DNA from: [Enterobacter] lignolyticus SCF1
Lineage (GTDB): Bacteria > Pseudomonadota > Gammaproteobacteria > Enterobacterales > Enterobacteriaceae
Direction of reading: 5' to 3'
Length of the DNA stretch: 64,000 nt
Assembly: GCF_000164865.1 (NCBI RefSeq)
Contig: NC_014618.1
Span: 868,001-932,000, forward strand
This document shows, in pieces, positions 27,562 through 36,226 of this stretch. The notes beneath the pieces are model-generated. The model searched no databases. It was not told where the DNA came from and saw only the letters and a list, made by a program, of their open reading frames with translations. Made by a program: the position numbers and the translations under genes. Position 1 is the stretch's first letter; each line of letters starts with the position of its first letter.

Positions 27562-29295
27562 GTGAAACAACCAATTCCCCTGCGGCGTCGGGAGGTCGAT
27601 GAAAGCGCCGACCTTCCGGCAGACCTGCCGCCGCTGTTAAGACGGCTGTATGCCAGCCGAGGCGTGCGTACAGCCGCCGATCTGGAGCGCAGCGTGAAAG
27701 GCATGCTGCCCTGGCAGCAGCTGAACGGCGTCGAAAAAGCCGTTGAAATGCTCTACGGCGCGCTTCGCGAAGGCGTGCGGATTATCGTCGTCGGCGACTT
27801 TGACGCCGACGGCGCGACCAGCACCGCGCTGAGCGTCCTGAGCCTGCGCGCGCTGGGCTGCCGCAACGTGTCGTATCTGGTGCCGAATCGCTTTGAGGAC
27901 GGCTATGGGCTGAGTCCGGAGGTGGTCGAACAGGCCCACGCTCGCGGCGCTCAGATGATAGTGACCGTTGATAACGGCATCTCGTCTCACGCGGGCGTTG
28001 AGCGCGCCCATGCGCTCGGGATCCCGGTGCTGGTGACCGATCACCATCTGCCGGGCGACACGCTGCCGGACGCGGACGCCATCATTAACCCCAACCTGCG
28101 TGACTGCGAGTTTCCCTCCAAATCGCTGGCGGGTGTCGGCGTGGCTTTTTATCTGATGCTGGCGCTGCGTACCTGTCTTCGCGATAAGGGCTGGTTTGAC
28201 GAGCAGGGGATCGCGCCGCCGAACCTGGCGGAGCTGCTGGACCTCGTGGCGCTTGGCACGGTGGCGGACGTTGTTCCGCTTGATGCCAACAACCGTATTT
28301 TGACCTGGCAGGGGCTGAGCCGTATTCGCGCCGGCAAGTGCCGTCCGGGGATTAAAGCGCTGCTTGAGGTCTCGAACCGCGACGCGCAAAAGCTTGCCGC
28401 CAGCGACCTCGGCTTTGCGCTCGGCCCGCGCCTGAACGCGGCGGGACGGCTGGACGATATGTCCGTTGGCGTGGCGCTGCTGCTGTGCGACAACATCGGC
28501 GAAGCCCGAATGCTTGCCAGCGAGCTTGATGCGCTGAACCAGACGCGTAAAGAGATTGAGCAGGGCATGCAGGCCGAAGCGCTGGCGCTGTGTGAAAAGC
28601 TTGAACACAGCCACGAAACGTTGCCCGGCGGCCTCGCGATGTATCACCCGGAGTGGCATCAGGGCGTGGTCGGCATTCTGGCCTCGCGAATCAAAGAACG
28701 TTTCCATCGGCCGGTCATCGCATTCGCTCCGGCGGGCGACGGTACGCTGAAAGGGTCGGGCCGCTCCATTCAGGGGCTGCATATGCGCGATGCGCTGGAG
28801 CGCCTCGATACGCTGTTCCCGGGTCTGATGCTCAAGTTTGGCGGTCACGCGATGGCGGCGGGATTGTCGCTGGAAGAGGCTAAATTCGCCGAGTTTCAGC
28901 GTCGTTTTGGCGAACTGGTGACCGAATGGCTGGATCCGTCGCTGCTGCAGGGGGAGATTGTTTCCGACGGCCCGCTGTCGCCATCGGATATGACGCTTGA
29001 AGTGGCGCAGCTGTTGCGCGATGCTGGTCCCTGGGGGCAAATGTTCCCGGAGCCGCTGTTCGACGGACGCTTTCGTCTGCTTCAGCAGCGGCTGGTCGGC
29101 GAACGGCACCTGAAGGTGATGGTGGAGCCGGTCGGCGGCGGCCCGCTGTTGGACGGTATTGCGTTTAATATCGACACTGCCTGCTGGCCGGATAACGGCG
29201 TGCGCGAAGTTGAGCTGGCCTACAAGCTGGATATTAACGAATTTCGTGGCAACCGGAGCGTACAGCTGATCATTGACAACATCTGGGCGGGTTAA
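27562..29295 (+). CDS. recJ: Single-strand-specific 5'-3' exonuclease RecJ
   Basis: 577 residues, GTG start five bases after dsbC. DHH-family motifs VVGDFDADGATST, VTVDNGISSH and VTDHHLPGD hold metal-binding aspartates and histidines; the DHHA1 motif GGHAMAAGLSLEE lies near 430. It acts in recombination and mismatch repair. The length equals E. coli RecJ. Confidence 0.97.
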   Translation: MKQPIPLRRREVDESADLPADLPPLLRRLYASRGVRTAADLERSVKGMLPWQQLNGVEKAVEMLYGALREGVRIIVVGDFDADGATSTALSVLSLRALGCRNVSYLVPNRFEDGYGLSPEVVEQAHARGAQMIVTVDNGISSHAGVERAHALGIPVLVTDHHLPGDTLPDADAIINPNLRDCEFPSKSLAGVGVAFYLMLALRTCLRDKGWFDEQGIAPPNLAELLDLVALGTVADVVPLDANNRILTWQGLSRIRAGKCRPGIKALLEVSNRDAQKLAASDLGFALGPRLNAAGRLDDMSVGVALLLCDNIGEARMLASELDALNQTRKEIEQGMQAEALALCEKLEHSHETLPGGLAMYHPEWHQGVVGILASRIKERFHRPVIAFAPAGDGTLKGSGRSIQGLHMRDALERLDTLFPGLMLKFGGHAMAAGLSLEEAKFAEFQRRFGELVTEWLDPSLLQGEIVSDGPLSPSDMTLEVAQLLRDAGPWGQMFPEPLFDGRFRLLQQRLVGERHLKVMVEPVGGGPLLDGIAFNIDTACWPDNGVREVELAYKLDINEFRGNRSVQLIIDNIWAG

Positions 29296-29385
29296 CGTCA
29301 GTAATCGCTATAAAAAAGGGGGGAAATCCGCTAAAATTCCGCCCCTATCACCGTATTTTGACTAGTCCATAAAAGAAATCAGACC

Positions 29386-30484
29386 ATGTTTGAAATTAAT
29401 CCGGTAAAAAACCGAATTCAGGACCTCACGGAGCGCTCAGACGTTCTTAGGGGGTATCTTTGACTATGATGCCAAGAAAGAGCGTCTCGAAGAAGTAAAC
29501 GCCGAGCTGGAACAACCGGACGTCTGGAACGAGCCTGAGCGCGCGCAGGCGTTGGGGAAAGAGCGTTCCTCTCTGGAAGCTATCGTCGATACATTGAATC
29601 AAATGGCGCAGGGGCTGGAAGATGTCTCCGGTCTGCTGGAGCTCGCCGTCGAAGCCGACGACGAAGAAACCTTTAACGAAGCCGTTGCCGAACTGGACGT
29701 GCTGGAAGAGAAGCTGGCCCAGCTCGAATTCCGCCGTATGTTCTCCGGCGAGTACGACAGCGCCGACTGCTATCTCGATATCCAGGCCGGTTCCGGCGGT
29801 ACGGAAGCGCAGGACTGGGCGAGCATGCTGCTGCGTATGTATCTGCGCTGGGCGGAAGCGCGCGGTTTCAAAACCGAAGTGATTGAAGAGTCTGAAGGCG
29901 AAGTCGCGGGCCTGAAATCGGCGACGATCAAAATTTCCGGCGATTACGCCTACGGCTGGTTGCGTACTGAAACCGGCGTACATCGCCTGGTGCGTAAGAG
30001 CCCGTTCGACTCCGGCGGCCGCCGCCACACCTCCTTCAGTTCCGCGTTTGTGTACCCGGAAGTGGATGACGATATCGATATCGAAATCAACCCGGCGGAC
30101 CTGCGTATCGACGTTTACCGCGCCTCAGGGGCGGGCGGTCAGCACGTTAACCGTACGGAATCTGCGGTACGTATTACCCACATTCCGAGCGGGCTGGTGA
30201 CGCAGTGTCAGAACGACCGCTCACAGCACAAGAACAAAGACCAGGCCATGAAGCAGATGAAAGCGAAGCTTTATGAGCTGGAGATGCAGAAGAAGAATGC
30301 CGAGAAGCAGGCGATGGAAGACACCAAGTCCGATATCGGCTGGGGTAGCCAGATTCGTTCCTATGTCCTGGACGACTCGCGCATCAAAGATCTGCGTACT
30401 GGTGTAGAGACCCGCAATACCCAGGCCGTGCTGGACGGCAGCCTGGACCAATTTATCGAAGCAAGTTTGAAAGCAGGGTTATGA
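29386..30484 (+). CDS. prfB: Peptide chain release factor 2 with programmed +1 frameshift
   Basis: Translation starts at the ATG at 29386, reads 25 codons to an in-frame TGA at 29461-29463, then shifts +1 and continues from 29462 to 30484, giving 365 residues as in E. coli RF2. The shift cassette has an internal SD (AGGGGG) three bases before CTT TGA C. RF2 recognises UGA and UAA: SPF is the specificity motif (RKSPFDSGG) and GGQ the hydrolysis motif (GAGGQHVNR). The frameshift is autoregulatory: low RF2 favours shifting. lysS follows nine bases later. Confidence 0.98.
29449..29464 (+). promoter_or_regulatory. RF2 programmed frameshift site
   Basis: AGG GGG TAT CTT TGA C: an anti-SD-pairing run followed by the slippery CTT codon and the poor-context UGA stop, identical to the E. 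coli signal as remembered. It decides that the open frame after 29462 is not a separate gene. Confidence 0.97.
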
Positions 30485-30493
30485 GGAACCAAA

Positions 30494-32014
30494 ATGTCTG
30501 AAATACAAGCACAAGGTGCCGATGAGGCCATTGACCTTAATAATGAACTGAAATCCCGTCGTGAAAAGCTGGCTGCCCTGCGTGAAGAGCAGGCTGTCGC
30601 GTTCCCGAACGATTTCCGTCGCGATCATACCTCTGACCAATTGCACTCTGAATTCGATGCCAAGGAAAACGAGGAACTCGAATCCCTGAACGTTGAAGTC
30701 TCTGTTGCTGGTCGTATGATGACCCGCCGCATTATGGGTAAAGCCTCCTTTGTCACGTTGCAGGACGTGGGTGGCCGTATCCAGCTGTACGCGGCGCGTG
30801 ACGATCTGCCGGAAGGCGTTTATAACGATCAGTTCAAAAAATGGGACCTCGGCGATATCATCGCCGCGCGCGGTAAGCTGTTTAAGACTAAAACCGGCGA
30901 GCTGTCCATTCACTGCACCGAACTGCGTCTGCTGACAAAAGCGCTGCGCCCGCTGCCGGATAAGTTCCACGGCCTGCAGGATCAGGAAGCGCGCTACCGT
31001 CAGCGCTATCTGGATCTCATTGCCAACGATGAATCCCGCAACACCTTTAAAATCCGCTCTCAAATCCTGGCCGGAATGCGTAAGTTCATGGTCGGCCGCG
31101 GCTTTATGGAAGTAGAAACGCCGATGATGCAGGTGATTCCGGGTGGCGCATCCGCACGTCCGTTCATCACCCACCACAACGCGCTGGATATGGACATGTA
31201 CCTGCGTATCGCGCCGGAACTGTACCTGAAGCGTCTGGTGGTTGGCGGCTTCGAACGCGTCTTCGAAATCAACCGTAACTTCCGTAACGAAGGTATCTCC
31301 GTTCGTCATAACCCTGAGTTCACCATGATGGAACTCTATATGGCGTATGCGGACTACAAAGACCTGATCGAGCTGACCGAATCCCTGTTCCGCACCCTGG
31401 CGCAGGACGTTCTGGGTAAAACCGAAGTGCCTTATGGTGAACACACCTTCGACTTCGGCAAGCCGTTCGTGAAACTGACCATGCGCGAAGCTATCAAGAA
31501 ATACCGCCCGGAAACCAACATGGCGGATCTGGATAACTTCGACGCGGCGAAAGCCATCGCAGAATCTATCGGCATTCACGTCGAGAAGAGCTGGGGTCTG
31601 GGGCGTATCGTGACCGAAATCTTTGACGAAGTGGCGGAAGCGCACCTGATTCAGCCGACCTTCATCACTGAGTATCCGGCTGAAGTGTCTCCGCTGGCGC
31701 GCCGTAACGACGTGAACCCGGAAATCACCGACCGCTTTGAATTCTTCATCGGCGGCCGTGAAATCGGTAACGGCTTCAGCGAGCTGAACGATGCGGAAGA
31801 CCAGGCTCAGCGCTTCCTGGACCAGGTAAACGCGAAAGCCGCAGGCGATGACGAAGCAATGTTCTACGACGAAGACTACGTGACCGCGCTGGAACACGGT
31901 CTGCCGCCGACCGCTGGTCTGGGTATCGGTATCGACCGTATGGTTATGCTGTTCACCAACAGCCACACCATCCGTGACGTTATCCTGTTCCCGGCACTGC
32001 GTCCGGTGAAGTAA
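30494..32014 (+). CDS. lysS: Lysyl-tRNA synthetase
   Basis: 506-residue class IIb synthetase. An N-terminal OB-fold anticodon-binding domain (about 60-150) is followed by the catalytic core with motif 1 (GFMEVETPMM), motif 2 (FRNEGISVRHNPEFTMME) and motif 3 (GLGIGIDRM). It charges tRNA-Lys. It lies nine bases downstream of prfB, as in E. coli where they form one operon, and ends in a strong terminator. Confidence 0.98.
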   Translation: MSEIQAQGADEAIDLNNELKSRREKLAALREEQAVAFPNDFRRDHTSDQLHSEFDAKENEELESLNVEVSVAGRMMTRRIMGKASFVTLQDVGGRIQLYAARDDLPEGVYNDQFKKWDLGDIIAARGKLFKTKTGELSIHCTELRLLTKALRPLPDKFHGLQDQEARYRQRYLDLIANDESRNTFKIRSQILAGMRKFMVGRGFMEVETPMMQVIPGGASARPFITHHNALDMDMYLRIAPELYLKRLVVGGFERVFEINRNFRNEGISVRHNPEFTMMELYMAYADYKDLIELTESLFRTLAQDVLGKTEVPYGEHTFDFGKPFVKLTMREAIKKYRPETNMADLDNFDAAKAIAESIGIHVEKSWGLGRIVTEIFDEVAEAHLIQPTFITEYPAEVSPLARRNDVNPEITDRFEFFIGGREIGNGFSELNDAEDQAQRFLDQVNAKAAGDDEAMFYDEDYVTALEHGLPPTAGLGIGIDRMVMLFTNSHTIRDVILFPALRPVK

Positions 32015-32033
32015 CTCCTCGCCTTTGGTGAGT

Positions 32034-32072
32034 AAAAAGCCCGGTAGCCAGTCGCTTACCGGGCTTTTTTTT
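32034..32072 (+). terminator. Rho-independent terminator after lysS
   Basis: Stem AGCCCGGTA/TACCGGGCT with loop GCCAGTCGCT is followed by a run of eight Ts, about 20 bases after the lysS stop. Confidence 0.95.
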
Positions 32073-32157
32073 AATCTCAGGATGCCCCGATTAGCATTGG
32101 CATCCTGACCTGGACTGTTATCATAGGCATTCTTATTTCCACCGATGAGGAATCGCT

Positions 32158-32889
32158 TTGCTTGCAGGACGCCTGATTCGACATCCATTCCGTCTTCTTC
32201 TGTGCCTCACGCTGGGGCTTATTCTCGTGGGGTGCTCCTCGGATTCCGGCGATGGCTCGACGTATACCGTCAAGCGCGGCGATACGCTGTACCGCATTTC
32301 GCGCGCGACCGGCACCAGCGTCAGCGATCTGGCGCGGCTCAATAACCTGTCGCCGCCGTATACCATTGAGATAGGGCAGCGTCTGAAGACCAATGGCAGC
32401 GCGGGAACGTCGAAGAGCGGGAAACCGAAGGGCAGCACCAGCACGGCGAAGGTCGTTCCTTCTTCGGCAGTACCGCAATCCTCATGGCCGCCGGTAGGTC
32501 AGCGCTGCTGGCGCTGGCCGACGAGCGGAAAAGTGATATTGCCGTATTCCACCGCCGACGGCGGTAATAAAGGGATTGATATCGCGGGTTCCCGTGGGCA
32601 GCCGGTTTATGCCGCTGGCGCGGGGAAGGTGGTTTACGTTGGCAACCAACTGCGCGGTTATGGCAACCTGATCATGATTAAGCACAGTGAGGATTACATC
32701 ACGGCTTATGCGCATAATGACAAGATGATGGTGAATAACGGCCAGAGCGTGAAAATTGGCCAGCAGATAGCCACCATGGGCAGCTCGGACGCGGATACCG
32801 TGAAGCTTCACTTCCAGATTCGCTACCGCGCGACGGCTATCGATCCGCTGCGCTATCTGCCGCCGCAGGGCAGTAAACCTAAGTGTTAA
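32158..32889 (+). CDS. actS: LysM/degenerate M23 lipoprotein, amidase activator ActS (YgeR)
   Basis: 243 residues, TTG start after GATGAGG. A lipoprotein signal with lipobox LILVGC precedes a LysM peptidoglycan-binding domain (about 36-80, YTVKRGDTLYRIS). A low-complexity Ser/Thr/Lys linker follows, then an M23 (LytM) domain. The first zinc histidine position is not conserved (GGNKGIDIAG where active enzymes have a histidine), so it is likely non-catalytic. In E. coli, YgeR/ActS activates the amidases that split septal peptidoglycan. Confidence 0.92.
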   Translation: MLAGRLIRHPFRLLLCLTLGLILVGCSSDSGDGSTYTVKRGDTLYRISRATGTSVSDLARLNNLSPPYTIEIGQRLKTNGSAGTSKSGKPKGSTSTAKVVPSSAVPQSSWPPVGQRCWRWPTSGKVILPYSTADGGNKGIDIAGSRGQPVYAAGAGKVVYVGNQLRGYGNLIMIKHSEDYITAYAHNDKMMVNNGQSVKIGQQIATMGSSDADTVKLHFQIRYRATAIDPLRYLPPQGSKPKC

Positions 32890-32924
32890 CAGGCGATTTT
32901 CTCGCCAGTTAAGCGAAGCGAGTC

Positions 32925-32952
32925 TTGTCAGACAGTGCGTAAGGTTTATAAT
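32925..32952 (+). promoter_or_regulatory. Promoter of the tRNA-Gly gene
   Basis: -35 TTGTCA and -10 TATAAT with a 16-base spacer, 17 bases before the tRNA 5' end; a near-consensus sigma-70 promoter. Confidence 0.8.
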
Positions 32953-32969
32953 ACCTTACGCACACCAAA

Positions 32970-33043
32970 GCGGGCGTAGTTCAATGGCAGAACGAGAGCT
33001 TCCCAAGCTCTATACGAGGGTTCGATTCCCTTCGCCCGCTCCA
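32970..33043 (+). tRNA. glyU: tRNA-Gly (anticodon CCC)
   Basis: 74-nt cloverleaf with encoded CCA end. The acceptor arms are GCGGGCG and CGCCCGC. The anticodon loop TTCCCAA (33000-33006) has anticodon CCC at 33002-33004, and the T loop is TTCGATT. It differs from E. coli glyU, as remembered, at about one position. It reads GGG codons. tRNA genes are common island insertion points, and the next 4 kb look foreign. Confidence 0.98.
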
Positions 33044-33710
33044 TTTTCAACTCTCCTGAACTTCATCACCCTCAATTACCCTTTTTAAACCAACAGTTAT
33101 AGCTTCTGTTAGTCAATTGAACGCAATGATACTCTCTTAGACCGTTTTATTACTGATACACATTTCGCCAGATATCTTCAGTGGGGTGCCACCCCAACCG
33201 AAATCCCCATGGCGTGATTGGCCTTCAGATTAGTATGTTTCGCGGCTATGCTTAATGTTCAGTACCTGATCATAATTTCCGGCAACAAACTCCAGAATTT
33301 GACGGGCATAAAACTGTTCATGCTGTGAAATGTTACTTCCTGGTATTATCACTGACATCAACATAGTACTGATGGTGATGGAGTTTAAGGTTCACTATAA
33401 ACAGTGGGGCCTTTTCTGTGTGAATATTCTTACTCACTCTGGTGGGATAGCTTGTCTTGACGCTCCTGTCTGCTCCTGGTAATTCAATTTCGTTTTTGGC
33501 TTGCCCTAAAAAATAATAATGTGACGTGGATTGCAAATATAAAAACAGCATGCATATCATTGTGTTATGCGTAATGGTGTTTTTTGTTTATTGATATTTA
33601 TCAATAATCTTAAAATGGATATATGTTTTCTGAATACCCCAACAAAAAAACAAATTATTCAGGGTTCTGTCGATTGGTAATCTTGCTCATGACGACAAAA
33701 AGGAGGTTCT
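33044..33710. other. AT-rich gene-poor stretch after tRNA-Gly
   Basis: 667 bases with lower GC than the upstream core. No integrase, transposase or duplicate of the tRNA 3' end was found. Two overlapping short minus-strand frames (75 and 44 codons, entered separately as a possible gene remnant) occupy its centre. The last 150 bases before the DUF3100 gene are very AT-rich and probably contain its promoter, with AGGAGGTTCT as ribosome site. Confidence 0.5.
33230..33560 (-). pseudogene. Possible decayed minus-strand coding remnant
   Basis: A 44-residue minus frame (33364 to 33230) contains QHEQFYARQILEFVAGNYDQ, which reads like genuine protein. A second minus frame (33560 to 33333) overlaps its start in another phase. 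The pair could be one small gene broken by a frameshift. No family was recognised, and non-coding origin cannot be excluded. Confidence 0.3.
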
Positions 33711-34535
33711 ATGAGCACAGATTGTCAAAACAGAAATATTGTTATATTGGTTGTGGTAGCGGCCATCGTTACAGTTATATCTGAATTCGTTGGTGTCATT
33801 AAAATTGATGCGTTTGGAGTAAAGTTCAGTTTGTTGCCAATGTTGTATGCGGTTATTCTTGGCGTTTTGGTGACGCCTGATTTACTGGGTAAAGTAATTA
33901 AGCCGCTTGGTCGGGTATTAACACCTGACACTATCAAAATGACTGGCAACATTGTCATGCTGGCACTTCTTCCTCTTGGGGTTAAATACGGTACGCTTGT
34001 TGGACCTAACGTGACAGAGGTTATTAAAGCCGGTCCTGCGCTGATATTACAGGAACTGGGAAACCTGGGTTCAGTACTGATCGCCATGCCCCTGGCGTTA
34101 CTGCTGGGAATGCGTCGCGAGGCAATTGGCGCATGCTCCAGTATATCCCGAGAACCGTCACTGGGCGTTATTGGTGAGAAATATGGGATAGACAGCCCTG
34201 AGGGGACTGGGGTTCTTGGTACCTACATTGTGGGAAGCGTAATTGGTACGGTTTTCTTCGGTATTATCAGCCCTCTTGGGTTGTCACTCGGCCTGCATCC
34301 GCTGTCATTGGCTGTCGCCTGTGGTCTGGGCTCAGGGAGTATGATGGCTGCAGCCTCTGCTTCGCTCGCAAACGCTGTCCCGGAACTGTCCGGACAAATC
34401 CTTGCTTTTGCTGCAACCAGTAACATGCTGGCTGCTGTTACGGGTATGTATGCGTTGATATTTCTTGCGCTCCCACTCAGCAATTTTCTCTACAAAACGT
34501 TCATGCGCGAGCAACAGGTGGATGTGAAATCATGA
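33711..34535 (+). CDS. DUF3100-family membrane protein
   Basis: 274-residue very hydrophobic protein with about eight predicted membrane spans. It contains glycine-rich membrane loops such as GVLGTYIVGSVIGTVFFG and CGLGSGSMMAAASASLANA. I recognise it as similar to DUF3100 proteins, a group of unknown function found next to amidohydrolases. It is strongly translated (AGGAGGTTCT before ATG) and overlaps the next gene by four bases (ATGA). Context with an M20 hydrolase suggests transport of the hydrolase substrate or product; this is inference. Codon use is AT-richer than the core. Confidence 0.8.
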   Translation: MSTDCQNRNIVILVVVAAIVTVISEFVGVIKIDAFGVKFSLLPMLYAVILGVLVTPDLLGKVIKPLGRVLTPDTIKMTGNIVMLALLPLGVKYGTLVGPNVTEVIKAGPALILQELGNLGSVLIAMPLALLLGMRREAIGACSSISREPSLGVIGEKYGIDSPEGTGVLGTYIVGSVIGTVFFGIISPLGLSLGLHPLSLAVACGLGSGSMMAAASASLANAVPELSGQILAFAATSNMLAAVTGMYALIFLALPLSNFLYKTFMREQQVDVKS

Positions 34536-34990
34536 ATATCAAAGAATTCTCTGACAACTCAAAAATCATCCTCCCGTGCATTGCGCTGGTATTACTGGCG
34601 CAGGCGGTTGGTAAAGGAATGTCACCGGTTGCGGCTCTGCCTGGTGCCGCGGTAATGTTCGTTGTCATTATCGCATCCCTGCAGATCAAAATGTGGCTTC
34701 CGAAAGTACCTCTGCCTGCATTTGCATGGTCAACATTGATTGCACTGCTGCTGAGTATGCCGTATTCGCCGGTTAGTGAAGTGTTCATGAATATGACAAA
34801 TAAAATCGATTTCCTTGCAACGACAACACCATTATTAGCATTTGCGGGTCTGTCTGTCGGGAATAGCCTCGATAAATTAAAATCGCTGAGCTGGAAAATT
34901 GTTGTTATTTCTCTTGTCGTATTCACCAGTGCGTTTTTGGGCGCGGCATTTGTAGCTGAACTGATTCTGAAATATCAGGGCATTATTTAA
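34532..34990 (+). CDS. Small membrane protein paired with the DUF3100 gene
   Basis: 152 residues with about four predicted membrane helices (for example IALVLLAQAVGKG, AAVMFVVIIASLQIKMW, WKIVVISLVVFTSAFLGAAF). Translation is coupled to the DUF3100 gene by an ATGA overlap, so the two products probably form one membrane complex in fixed ratio. No firm family was recognised; a segment TPLLAFAGLSVGNSLDKLKSLSWKI resembles half-transporter folds. Confidence 0.75.
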   Translation: MNIKEFSDNSKIILPCIALVLLAQAVGKGMSPVAALPGAAVMFVVIIASLQIKMWLPKVPLPAFAWSTLIALLLSMPYSPVSEVFMNMTNKIDFLATTTPLLAFAGLSVGNSLDKLKSLSWKIVVISLVVFTSAFLGAAFVAELILKYQGII

Positions 34991-35017
34991 TTAGTATGGA
35001 GCAGTTGGAGTAAATAA

Positions 35018-36196
35018 ATGAAAGATTACCAGATATCCGATAAAATAAAATATCTTGAAGATTTCAGTCGGGAAACCCGGCATTATTTGCACACGATCCC
35101 TGAGGCTTCTGGTGTTGAACATCTGACGTCCCGTTACTGCAAAGAACTGATGAAAGCTAACGGTTACAGGATAACTGAAAGCAGCAAATACACAGGTTTC
35201 TGGGCCGATCTGCATCTGTCTGATGATTTCCCTCGCATTGCGTTCAGAGCCGATATGGATGGTCTGGAAATGCCGGATCTGAGCGATGTCAGCTATAAAT
35301 CACGCCATGACAACCTGTCACACAATTGCGGGCATGATGCTCATATGGCAATAGCGCTCACCGCTGCACGTTATATGGCTGAACACCCCGGAGAGCTGTG
35401 CTTCAACATTCGCTTTATCTTCCAGATGGCAGAAGAGGATATGCGTGTGCCGGGAGCTGAACTGATGGTGGCAGAAGGTTGTATGGAGGGTGTGGATGAG
35501 GTTTACGCGCTGCACAACGATGCATCAATGGATGTGGGCGAGGTGAGAATCAATAACAACATTATGTCCTCCTGGGGGGCGGCGTGGACACTGGATGTTC
35601 GTGGTATTTCTGCACATGGCTCCACCCCGCAGAAAGGTCTGGATGCCATCAGCGAAACGGTGCGTATCATTAACGATCTGGATTACATTGTTGCGAAAAA
35701 AACCAGTCCCTTCAGCCCGGCAGTATTTGGTTGCGGCATGATCCACGGCGGCACTGTACCAAATGCAATTCCTGACTACGTGCAGGCTCGTGGCACCATC
35801 CGTTCAATGGATGAAGAGACTGATGCTATTCTAAAAAACAGCTTCTCATCGATAATTCAGGGCAGTGAGTTACGTGGCTACAAAACCACAATGACCTGCA
35901 CCGGATATCCGGCAATCATAAACCACCGGGATGCCTACAACCGGGTTCTGGCTGCAGCCACTGGTTTTCTGACGCGTGTCGACAAAAACTGTAAACCAAT
36001 GACCGGCAGCGAAGACTTCAGTTACATGATTAACGCCCAGAAACAGCAGAAAGGTGCGTTCTTTTTTTTGGGGAGTGGCTGCAGGGAAAAAGGGATCTCG
36101 AATTACCTGCATTCAAATCCTTATTACCTTGACGACGATTGCCTGCTGATTGGCGCGCAGATTTTTATTGCGCTGGCGACGCACCGCTCCTGCTAA
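35018..36196 (+). CDS. M20-family amidohydrolase
   Basis: 392-residue metallo-amidohydrolase of the M20D type (hippurate hydrolase / N-acyl-amino-acid hydrolase group). Motifs in order are AFRADMDGLEMPD, HNCGHDAHMAI (Cys and His metal ligands), AEEDMRVPGA (catalytic Glu), LHNDASMDVGE, the dimerisation segment ISAHGSTPQKGLDAI, and TGSEDFSYM near the C-terminus. No signal peptide, so it is cytoplasmic. It follows the two membrane genes after 27 bases, suggesting one operon for uptake and hydrolysis of an N-acylated or peptide-like compound. The substrate is unknown. Confidence 0.9.
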   Translation: MKDYQISDKIKYLEDFSRETRHYLHTIPEASGVEHLTSRYCKELMKANGYRITESSKYTGFWADLHLSDDFPRIAFRADMDGLEMPDLSDVSYKSRHDNLSHNCGHDAHMAIALTAARYMAEHPGELCFNIRFIFQMAEEDMRVPGAELMVAEGCMEGVDEVYALHNDASMDVGEVRINNNIMSSWGAAWTLDVRGISAHGSTPQKGLDAISETVRIINDLDYIVAKKTSPFSPAVFGCGMIHGGTVPNAIPDYVQARGTIRSMDEETDAILKNSFSSIIQGSELRGYKTTMTCTGYPAIINHRDAYNRVLAAATGFLTRVDKNCKPMTGSEDFSYMINAQKQQKGAFFFLGSGCREKGISNYLHSNPYYLDDDCLLIGAQIFIALATHRSC

Positions 36197-36204
36197 TTTC
36201 ATTG

Positions 36205-36224
36205 ATGGGGGGCGTGCCCCCCAT
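36205..36224. terminator. Bidirectional hairpin between convergent amidohydrolase and LysR genes
   Basis: ATGGGGGG/CCCCCCAT arms form a perfect stem between the two stops. The T-rich flank on the plus side is short (TTTCT). Confidence 0.65.
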
Positions 36225-36226
36225 TT

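Noticed and set aside
30479..32188. 569-codon open minus frame opposite lysS
   Set aside because: Antisense of lysS crossing its terminator; no domains.
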